Assembly: GCA_030651695.1 (NCBI GenBank)
Contig: JAUSCD010000012.1
Location: forward strand, 310,001 to 374,000
Reading direction: 5' to 3'
DNA from: Pseudohongiella sp.
GTDB lineage: Bacteria > Pseudomonadota > Gammaproteobacteria > Pseudomonadales > Pseudohongiellaceae
Length of the DNA: 64,000 bases
Shown in pieces: positions 54,495-61,678 of this stretch. The translations under genes and the position numbers were made by a program. Every line of letters begins with the position of its first letter. Positions within the stretch are counted from its first letter, which is position 1. Below the pieces are notes generated by a model that did no database searches, was not told where the DNA came from, and saw only the letters and a list, made by a program, of their open reading frames with translations.

Positions 54495-55262
54495 ATGACC
54501 GCCTCTACCCCCAGCACGGCAGACTTTCGCCCCTCACATATCAGCCAGGAAGAGTGGCTGGCACGCGTGGATCTGGCTGCCGCCTACAGGCTGGTCGCGC
54601 ATTTCGGCTGGGATGACCTGATTTTTACGCATTTGTCTGCCCGTGTTCCCGGAGGGGACCATCATTTCCTGATCAACCCTTACGGCATGATGTTCCATGA
54701 AATCACCGCATCATCACTGGTCAAAGTAGATCAGCACGGCGATATTGTGAGTGACAACGGCTACCGCATTAATCCGGCAGGATTTACCATCCATAGCGCG
54801 ATTCATATGGCAAAAGAAGATGCCGGTAGCGTGATGCACTTGCACAATCATGCGGGTACCGCTGTTTCGGCGCAAAAAGACGGACTGCTGCCAATCACAC
54901 AAACGGCGATGCTGGTCTACCCGCGTATTGCTTATCACGACTACGAAGGCGTGGCGCTCGATCTGGATGAGCGTGAGCGCATCGTCAAAGACCTGGGTGA
55001 CAAGGACGTCATGATTCTGCGCAATCACGGTACGCTTACCATCGGGAAAACGGTGGCAGAAGCGTTTACCCTGATGTATTTCCTCGAAAACGCCTGCGAG
55101 AAGCAAATCCGTGCGCAGGCTGGTGGAGAACTCAACTTCCCGTCACAGCAGGCAATTGAAACAACCCACAAGCAGTCAGCAATGCTGCCGCGTGTTGCGC
55201 CCCTGGTGTGGCCGGGATTGATCCGCCTGCTGGACAACAAAGACCCGGGTTACCGCTCATAA
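54495..55262 (+). CDS. Class II aldolase/adducin family protein
   Basis: Zinc-dependent aldolase-fold protein of 255 residues. The metal histidines are H115 and H117 in VMHLHNHAG and the later RNHGTL (about 176). The substrate loop DDLIFTHLSARVPGG is family-typical. The catalytic acid position of L-fuculose/L-ribulose-phosphate enzymes is not evident, which is common in the adducin-like group. Possible roles include sugar-phosphate cleavage or a decarboxylase-type reaction. It stands alone, convergent with the TPR lipoprotein gene. Confidence 0.85.
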   Translation: MTASTPSTADFRPSHISQEEWLARVDLAAAYRLVAHFGWDDLIFTHLSARVPGGDHHFLINPYGMMFHEITASSLVKVDQHGDIVSDNGYRINPAGFTIHSAIHMAKEDAGSVMHLHNHAGTAVSAQKDGLLPITQTAMLVYPRIAYHDYEGVALDLDERERIVKDLGDKDVMILRNHGTLTIGKTVAEAFTLMYFLENACEKQIRAQAGGELNFPSQQAIETTHKQSAMLPRVAPLVWPGLIRLLDNKDPGYRS

Positions 55263-55291
55263 CCCGGGCCTGCGTACTCAAGAAATAATGA

Positions 55292-56278
55292 TCACATTCT
55301 TGCCAGTTCGGCTTCTGCTGCAATATAACCAAAAGCAGACCATGATCGCCCTGTCAGCACGCGCTCGAATATCTGGCGCGCCATGACCGGATTGCCATTG
55401 ACCAGATACCAGTTGCCGACGCCGTAACCCTGCGTTGCAATAGTCAGGTCGTCAGCTGTTGTGGTATCCAGCAAACTTTCCGGCGTTGCCTGACCTTTGT
55501 ACATCAACATACGACGCAGGTAGGAATCGTTTTCAATGATGTCCATGTCCGCGCTTATGATTTCCAGCAGTGCCGCAGCCTCTTCAGTACGGTTCAGCCT
55601 CATCAGCGACATCCAGTACCAATCTGCAGTGGCGACAATTGAATCATCGTTGTCTGACACTTGCATACACTCTTCGTAGGCCCTTAGCGCACTTTCAAAG
55701 TCACCCTTCAGATAATGCGCAAGACCAAGGTGATACCAGACATTAAACTGAAGCGTACTGCGTGGCAGATTTTGGGCATTAGGTGCACCGTCAGGCTCGA
55801 TTTCATCGGGCTGACCCGCGAACAGCTCTGCCGCCTTTTCAAAATCGGCGATGGCCGCGTCCAGATTTCTCACCGTCACATATCGATGACCACGGTGGCG
55901 ATAGAAACGAGGATCTTCAGGAAAACGCTCCACACCCTGAGTAAAGGTGTTGATTGCATCCTGATACTGCCACAAATACGCCTGACGACGACCCACCCAG
56001 ATCAGCGCATCCGGACTGTCAGGGTTGGCAGCAAGTTCAGCATGCGCTGCCGCCAGATTGGCTTCAAGCTGTTCGCGGTTTGGAAATTCCATCTGGCGTA
56101 TCAGGGGAGCACCCAGAAAGGAAGTGGCCTCAACAGTGTCCGCTTCTGCCACCATGGGTTCGGCAACTGTCTGCCGAACTGGCGGCATGGATGTTGCGGG
56201 CTGATTGCTGGCGCCCTCATCACCGCCACAAGCGCTGAGTACGCCTGCAAGCAAAATAAAGGGAATAAACTGACGCAT
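55292..56278 (-). CDS. TPR-repeat lipoprotein
   Basis: A 328-residue envelope protein. The lipobox VLSACGGDE follows a short signal peptide. At least four tetratricopeptide-like helix pairs are visible: PDALIWVGRRQAYLWQYQDA, PRFYRHRGHRYVTVRNLDAA, VWYHLGLAHYLKGDFESALR and the block ending LMRLNRTEEAAALLEI. ATG 56278 starts right at the signal; the frame goes to 56386 without an SD. It is likely a scaffold or assembly factor. Its downstream end is convergent with the aldolase gene. Confidence 0.8.
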   Translation of the reverse strand: MRQFIPFILLAGVLSACGGDEGASNQPATSMPPVRQTVAEPMVAEADTVEATSFLGAPLIRQMEFPNREQLEANLAAAHAELAANPDSPDALIWVGRRQAYLWQYQDAINTFTQGVERFPEDPRFYRHRGHRYVTVRNLDAAIADFEKAAELFAGQPDEIEPDGAPNAQNLPRSTLQFNVWYHLGLAHYLKGDFESALRAYEECMQVSDNDDSIVATADWYWMSLMRLNRTEEAAALLEIISADMDIIENDSYLRRMLMYKGQATPESLLDTTTADDLTIATQGYGVGNWYLVNGNPVMARQIFERVLTGRSWSAFGYIAAEAELARM

Positions 56279-56389
56279 AGATAATTGTCCTTGTTGTAAA
56301 TGGGTAAACGCCCCTCCGACTAGCAAGGATAGTATCCGCAAGCATTGATACAAGTCCATTGCCGATTGCACCGGCAATGGCATCAAACG

Positions 56390-56695
56390 CTACTTGAAAA
56401 CCGGCCTGAAAAAACTACGCTCATGACTGATGATGCAACGTGTGTCATCGGCATATTTAAACGCAGCCCTGCACCCGATATCTTCAAAAGACTTCTGCCT
56501 GTAATCATCGTAATGCGTCAGGCTCTGGAAGCTGAACAGCACCATTGCAATGTTGCTGGCGCCTTCAGACGGCAGAAAGCATCCATGATGCTGGCCGCCA
56601 AATTTTTCTATCAGTGGAACCCATAATGTTACGTAGTGCTCGAATTCTTTGATTTTGTACGGATCAATCACATATTTGATGTGGCAGGTCACCAT
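56390..56695 (-). CDS. NIPSNAP-family protein
   Basis: Small dimeric alpha/beta-barrel protein of 101 residues, NIPSNAP family. Typical blocks are HIKYVIDPYKIKEFEHYVTL (opening), KFGGQHHGCFLPSEG, ALFSFQSL-like strand, and AFKYADDTRCIISHERSFF. ATG 56695 has GGAG eight bases upstream; an in-frame extension to 56725 lacks support. Function in bacteria is poorly known. It sits upstream of the TPR lipoprotein gene on the same strand with an 111-base gap. Confidence 0.85.
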   Translation of the reverse strand: MVTCHIKYVIDPYKIKEFEHYVTLWVPLIEKFGGQHHGCFLPSEGASNIAMVLFSFQSLTHYDDYRQKSFEDIGCRAAFKYADDTRCIISHERSFFRPVFK

Positions 56696-56762
56696 CTGTC
56701 GTTCTCCAGTAATGTTCACGTTCATATACGCATATACACCAACTTATGGAAGCCGCATCCAC

Positions 56763-56783
56763 TCCCCCCGAGTATGGGGTACC
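56763..56783. promoter_or_regulatory. Possible operator dyad CCCC-N7-GGGG
   Basis: The stretch contains CCCCCCGAGTATGGGGTACC; CCCC and GGGG arms flank a seven-base CGAGTAT spacer. It lies between the divergent NIPSNAP and exported-protein genes, about 80 bases before the latter's ATG. Low certainty: G/C-run dyads of this sort resemble LuxR-type response-regulator sites but I cannot name one. Confidence 0.3.
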
Positions 56784-56861
56784 TGTCAGGGTCTGCGGAC
56801 TTTAGTATCCAGCCCTGAAGCAACTACCAATCACAGCCGGATTGACAACAGGAGGCTCGGA

Positions 56862-57812
56862 ATGAAATCAGGGCGCATTTTAGCTTATGCATTTATCACA
56901 GCACTGGGTTTGAATGTCAGTGCACAATCCCATGCAACACCAACACCCGGCACCCCGGTCGGTCAGTCGCAGATCACACAAAATGTGGCAAAGCTGTTCG
57001 ATCTGGCGCAACAGGTGTTCCCGGAATTATTTTCAGGCGCCGGCGACTGGCATCTTTTTGAAGGATTCTATTACAAATACTTTGCCAATACCGGCACCTA
57101 TATTGGAATCAAAGAGAGTAATGTCTACCTGATGGGGGGACCGTTCGGAGGCGAGCCCATATCTCACGGACCAATTGCCGATGCCCTGACCATGCTCGAA
57201 GGTGCGCTGGCAGACTCGTCCGAACCGTTCAGGAATGTTGCAAAAGCGCTGAATGTGGGCGATCTGATTTCATATTTCGCCGAAGTCACTCTTGAGTATG
57301 GTGCCGGCGGCAACATACCCAAAGTCACCATCGCACTGGAATTACTGGGCCAGGAAGCCATCGATGGCGCTGCCTCAGACAAAGTAAAAGTCACAATATC
57401 CGGCGGTTCGCTCAACGCACCACAGTCGGTGCTTTTGTGGGTCAACGCGGAAGGGATAATAACCAGATACGATCAGAATGGGTTTGTAGTCGGCATGCCC
57501 CAATCCAACACATTTGGAACAGGCATTATCAGTGGAATGCTGATAGCACTGGCAGCAGCAGACAGCCCTATTGTCAAAGCAGCCATTGATGAGCAACTGT
57601 CCAGCAATGAAGCGGTTACTCAAAACATGGGAACTGGCAGCATCAGCGGAGTCCCGGTCAAGACCTTGTCTATACAGGTGGGCGCTACAGAGGGATCAAA
57701 CATTACAGGTGAACTGAGTGACTTTGGCTCTTTCTCGATGTTAACAAGCCTGCAGTCACAATTGGGATTCAGTGCGACTTCGTTTGAAATCAAACATGTT
57801 GTACTGCGGTAA
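56862..57812 (+). CDS. Exported protein of unknown function with a YKYF/YIGI domain
   Basis: Unassigned, 316 residues. AGGAGG lies seven bases before the ATG. A signal peptide ends near NVSAQSHA. Residues about 40-95 (KLFDLAQQVFPELFSGAGDW, then YYKYFANTGTYIGIKESNVYL) form a recurring module of secreted proteobacterial proteins that lacks a known function. The remainder (residues 100-316) looks beta-rich, with Gly/Ser strands and no cysteine or catalytic signature. It is isolated between divergent and convergent neighbours; a stem-loop follows. An adhesin or surface-bound role is only a guess. Confidence 0.65.
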   Translation: MKSGRILAYAFITALGLNVSAQSHATPTPGTPVGQSQITQNVAKLFDLAQQVFPELFSGAGDWHLFEGFYYKYFANTGTYIGIKESNVYLMGGPFGGEPISHGPIADALTMLEGALADSSEPFRNVAKALNVGDLISYFAEVTLEYGAGGNIPKVTIALELLGQEAIDGAASDKVKVTISGGSLNAPQSVLLWVNAEGIITRYDQNGFVVGMPQSNTFGTGIISGMLIALAAADSPIVKAAIDEQLSSNEAVTQNMGTGSISGVPVKTLSIQVGATEGSNITGELSDFGSFSMLTSLQSQLGFSATSFEIKHVVLR

Positions 57813-57836
57813 GCTGCAGGCTTGTACCGGATGACT

Positions 57837-57875
57837 TTAGTGGTTGCCGCTGAGGTTTCGCAGAGCAACCACTAA
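57837..57875. terminator. Stem-loop between convergent genes
   Basis: TTAGTGGTTGC at 57837-57847 is the exact reverse complement of GCAACCACTAA at 57865-57875, with a 17-base loop. It sits between the exported-protein gene and the convergent helicase gene. No T-run follows on either strand, so termination efficiency is unclear. Confidence 0.45.
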
Positions 57876-57898
57876 GACTTTACTGATCAGTCAATGTG

Positions 57899-60349
57899 TC
57901 AACTTTTTTTGATAGGAGCCCGGCGCTTGCCTTTGTCTTTATCAGCACGCACCTTGGGGCCACCGCGCTTTTTGTCTTTTGCTGCTTTGGTTGCAGCCGC
58001 ATCAGCGGTTCGGGCAGGGCGATCTTCAAATGAGCGTGGCGCAAATGTCGGTTCAACAAATGATTCACGTGCCGGACCGCGGTCAGAGGAACTGCGACGC
58101 GGAGCACCAGATTCAGGCCTTGGCTTGCGATCATACGAACCAGCTTCGCGGGCTCCCTCCGGGCGAGGACGTGACGGACGTTCCGCACCATCGGCAGGCG
58201 CTGCAAAGCTCTCGCGGCGTGTTGCAAAACCACCATCAGAGTTTGTGTAACGCGCAGGACGTGCAGTTGTTGAGCGTGATGGAGCACCGGCACGAGGAGG
58301 ACGTGAGGCGCCATCAAAATCTCTGCCTGCTGCCGGGCGAGCAGGACGCGAATCCTCTCTTGCTCCCTCTCGGGGACCAGAACGGAAACCTTCACGTGCA
58401 GGCCTGTCGTCACGATCACGGGAGCCGGAAGGCCGACCGCCTTCGCGATCAAATGACGGGCGTGGACCCCGCGGGCCGCGTGGCGATGTGCGGGCCTCTT
58501 CCGCAGCTTCTTCTTTGGTCATTTTTACAATGCCCAGCGGCTGATTGCACACACGCGTGCGCGACAGTGTCCTGAATACGTCTTCCGGCATACCTTCTGG
58601 CAGATCGATGGTGGTATGGCTGTCGTATATATTGATGCGACCGATGTAACGGCCCTCAATACCACCTTCATTGGCGATAGCGCCGACGATCTCTCGCGGC
58701 GTCACACCGTGTTCGTGACCAACCTGAATACGGAAGCGCTCCATACCAACTTCTTCGCCGTCTTCCGTTTGCGTGCGCTCACGGCGAACGCGGGGTTTCT
58801 CTTCACGTTCAGCAAATTCTTCTGCAAAAATGTCTTCCTGCGTCAGACGCGGGTGGGTATCGCGCATAGGCGGTTTGCTTCGTGTGGGACGTGGCGCTGG
58901 CGCGTCCTCAGAGTCAAATGATTCAGCGGCTTCTTTGCGGGGCGCGCGCGCTTTTGCTGGCGCAGCACCTGATGAGGCCGAGGGCGCTTTGCCATAACCG
59001 GATTCACTGGCGCCCACATCTTTCACGGACGGCTCAAGCGGACGATCTTTTTGCAGCAACCACGCCATAGCAGCTGCCGCGTCTTCCATTGAACATTCCT
59101 GCTCCTGACAAAACTCGGCAATCAGGGCGCGGAAGAAATCCAGATTGTCATTCATCAGCGCACCGGCGATGGTGTCTTTGAATTGCTGACTGCGACGCAG
59201 AATCAGATCACCACGCGTTGGCAATTCCATACGGGTAATTTTCTTACGTGTTGTACGCTCGATTGACTGCAACATACGCTGCTCTCGCGGCGCAACAAAC
59301 AGAATCGCTTTGCCGCTACGACCGGCGCGGCCGGTACGACCAATACGGTGGACGTAAGCTTCATTGTCATATGGGATGTCGTAGTTTACGACGTGGCTGA
59401 TACGCTCTACGTCGAGTCCACGTGCAGCAACATCGGTTGCCACCACAATATCAAGCTGACCATTTTTCAATTGCTCAACCGTGCGCGTACGCAACTGCTG
59501 ATTCATATCGCCGTTAAGCGCCGCGGCGGAAAATCCGCGCGCGTTCAATTTGTCAGCCAGCTCTTGTGTGCTGTTTTTTGTGCGCACAAAAATGATCATG
59601 CCTTCAAACTCTTCCACTTCCAGCATACGGGTCAGTGCGTCGAGTTTGTTGGTGCCTTGCACCAGCCAGTAAAATTGCTCGATATCGGCATTGGTACTGG
59701 TAGCGGTTTTGATTTTTACTTCAATCGGATTGCGCAGATATTTTTCTGCCACATGGCGAATCTGCGTAGGCATGGTGGCAGAGAACAGCGCAACCTGGCG
59801 ATCCGATGATGTCTGTTGCAAAATCAGCTCAACGTCGTCGATGAATCCCATGCGCAGCATTTCGTCCGCCTCATCGAGTACCAGTGTTTTAATGGTGCTC
59901 AGATTAAGTGAACGGCGATTCAGGTGATCGAGCAGACGACCGGGTGTGCCAACAACCACATGCACGCCACGCTTAAGCGCCTGCAACTGACGGCCCATTT
60001 CCTGTCCGCCGTATACTGGCAGCACATGGAAACCACGGATACCTTCCGCATACGTCTGGAACGCCTCGGCAACCTGAATCGCCAGCTCACGCGTTGGACA
60101 CAGCACAAGCGCCTGCGTTGACGGATTGCTCACATCAATTCTGGCCAGAATTGGCAATGCAAAAGCAGCAGTTTTACCCGTGCCGGTTTGTGCCATACCT
60201 ACTATGTCGTGACCTTCAAGCAAGGCTGGTATGGTTTCCTGCTGAATCGGCGAAGGTTTTTCATAACCCACACGCGAAAGCGTTTCTAACAGGAAAGAGG
60301 GGAGGTTGAGCTCAGCAAAGCTGAGATCCGGAGCGGAAGTCGTCGACAT
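57899..60349 (-). CDS. deaD: DEAD-box RNA helicase (DeaD/CsdA type) with long basic tail
   Basis: ATP-dependent RNA helicase of 816 residues. Motif Q is GYEKPSPIQQETIPALLEGH, Walker A AQTGTGKTAAF, PTRELA, TPGR, VLDEADEML (DEAD), SAT, and HRIGRTGR are all present in residues about 5-370. A linker and a DbpA-like RNA-binding domain follow (RFRIQVGHEHGVTPREIVGA to RVCNQPLGIV, about 545-615). The last 200 residues are Arg/Gly/Pro/Asp-rich and disordered, ending KGKRRAPIKKS. Role: ribosome assembly and cold adaptation. ATG 60349 starts the family N-terminus; the frame runs on to 60469. The tail is longer than in E. coli DeaD (629 residues). Confidence 0.93.
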   Translation of the reverse strand: MSTTSAPDLSFAELNLPSFLLETLSRVGYEKPSPIQQETIPALLEGHDIVGMAQTGTGKTAAFALPILARIDVSNPSTQALVLCPTRELAIQVAEAFQTYAEGIRGFHVLPVYGGQEMGRQLQALKRGVHVVVGTPGRLLDHLNRRSLNLSTIKTLVLDEADEMLRMGFIDDVELILQQTSSDRQVALFSATMPTQIRHVAEKYLRNPIEVKIKTATSTNADIEQFYWLVQGTNKLDALTRMLEVEEFEGMIIFVRTKNSTQELADKLNARGFSAAALNGDMNQQLRTRTVEQLKNGQLDIVVATDVAARGLDVERISHVVNYDIPYDNEAYVHRIGRTGRAGRSGKAILFVAPREQRMLQSIERTTRKKITRMELPTRGDLILRRSQQFKDTIAGALMNDNLDFFRALIAEFCQEQECSMEDAAAAMAWLLQKDRPLEPSVKDVGASESGYGKAPSASSGAAPAKARAPRKEAAESFDSEDAPAPRPTRSKPPMRDTHPRLTQEDIFAEEFAEREEKPRVRRERTQTEDGEEVGMERFRIQVGHEHGVTPREIVGAIANEGGIEGRYIGRINIYDSHTTIDLPEGMPEDVFRTLSRTRVCNQPLGIVKMTKEEAAEEARTSPRGPRGPRPSFDREGGRPSGSRDRDDRPAREGFRSGPREGAREDSRPARPAAGRDFDGASRPPRAGAPSRSTTARPARYTNSDGGFATRRESFAAPADGAERPSRPRPEGAREAGSYDRKPRPESGAPRRSSSDRGPARESFVEPTFAPRSFEDRPARTADAAATKAAKDKKRGGPKVRADKDKGKRRAPIKKS

Positions 60350-60479
60350 ATAAAAGGTGCCTGCAGGCGCGGGGAATTCATTAAAAGGGCGGCGATTATA
60401 CGCCAGAAGCCCCTGCGCGTACAGGCGGCGGTATTTGCCACGATTCCCGCGCGGTCGTCGTGGGCTCAATAGTCGCCTA

Positions 60480-61559
60480 TCAGGGTCTATTATTCAGGAA
60501 ATGCACCGCCTTGTCGGTAAAATCTGTAAACAAGCCATCCACCCCTGCCTCAAACAAAAATAACTCAAGCAGATGATCGAAGTCACGCGCGTAGGCAGGG
60601 ACCTGACCCTCGTCTGCGCGGAAAGTATAAGGATGCACCTCCAGGCCTGCTTCATGCGCATCGCGCACCAATGAACTTATCATGATGTTATCCGGCGTAG
60701 AGTCAGCGCTGATAATCATGCCTTTTTCAGGGCCTATGCCATCGGCAACCGCTGCCAGTTCGAGCATTCCGCCCGGCCTTGACATCCAGTAGTAAGAACC
60801 ATCATCGCCCATCAACTGGACCAGCTTCAATTCTATGCCAAGCGCAGGCTGGACCTCTTCTTTGACCCGTCGAAGCTCGGCAAACTCGAAAGTCTGCACA
60901 TAAACATTGCTGTCTTTACTGGTATAACCAAAGCGTTTGAGCTCGGACAACACGGCCATGCCTATGTCCTTGCCATGCTCGTGGTGGAAAGCCGGCGCTT
61001 TCAGCTCAGGGTATATTCCAACATCGCGACCAGTGGTGCGATTGAACCCCTGAATCACTTCCAGCTGCTCGGCAAAGGTATGAATCCTGAAATTGCCAAG
61101 CCACAACGGGAAGCGTTCCGGGTAAATCTTTTGTTCCTGCCCGCTGTCATCCAGACGATAACCTTCCGTAACGCTCAGGCTACGCAGCTCTTCCAGCGTG
61201 AAGTCGATGACATAGTGGCGCCCATCCTCGCGGGCACGGCCGGGAAATTTGTGACGCACATCCGAGTTGCGATCCAGCGTCAGATCATGCCAGACAACCA
61301 GCTGATCGTCCTTGGTCATGACAACGTCCTGCTCCTGAAAATCAGCGCCCATGGACATTGCCAGGACGGCTGCCTCCATTGTGTGCTCTGGCAGATAACC
61401 GCTGGCACCACGATGGGCGACCACTACTTTGTCAGCGGCATTGACCTGCGCATGCGCAGGATCCAGCAGAACAACATTTCCGACAATCAGACTCATCAGC
61501 AACACTCCGCCCAGACAGTGCCTGTTCTTGAGACTGGGCTTGATCGAAGAAGTAGCCAT
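60480..61559 (-). CDS. glpQ: Periplasmic glycerophosphodiester phosphodiesterase GlpQ
   Basis: Hydrolyses glycerophosphodiesters to glycerol-3-phosphate and an alcohol. The catalytic segment VVAHRGASGYLPEHTMEAAV has the two histidines; QEQDVVMTKDDQLVVWHD supplies the metal ligands and second histidine. Further GlpQ-type blocks are VIDFTLEELRSLSVTEGY and IGIYPELKAPAFHH. Length 359 equals E. coli GlpQ. A signal peptide (residues about 16-38, ending DPAHAQ) sends it to the periplasm. It likely feeds phospholipid-derived phosphorus and carbon to the cell, alongside the acid phosphatase. Confidence 0.94.
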   Translation of the reverse strand: MATSSIKPSLKNRHCLGGVLLMSLIVGNVVLLDPAHAQVNAADKVVVAHRGASGYLPEHTMEAAVLAMSMGADFQEQDVVMTKDDQLVVWHDLTLDRNSDVRHKFPGRAREDGRHYVIDFTLEELRSLSVTEGYRLDDSGQEQKIYPERFPLWLGNFRIHTFAEQLEVIQGFNRTTGRDVGIYPELKAPAFHHEHGKDIGMAVLSELKRFGYTSKDSNVYVQTFEFAELRRVKEEVQPALGIELKLVQLMGDDGSYYWMSRPGGMLELAAVADGIGPEKGMIISADSTPDNIMISSLVRDAHEAGLEVHPYTFRADEGQVPAYARDFDHLLELFLFEAGVDGLFTDFTDKAVHFLNNRP

Positions 61560-61678
61560 CAGTGTATTCCTTTTCCCGGTGAATGTTGACCGCCGCCTGA
61601 TTTGCGGCGGCCATTGCAGCCGCCACAGTCTGAATCAGTTATTTGTCGCCATCATGACAACACATTCTTGTGCCGGCA

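Noticed and set aside
57979-58575. A 198-codon plus-strand frame inside the helicase gene
   Set aside because: It lies wholly antisense to the Arg/Gly/Pro-rich tail, whose codon composition keeps the opposite frame open. It has no SD and no protein-like pattern.
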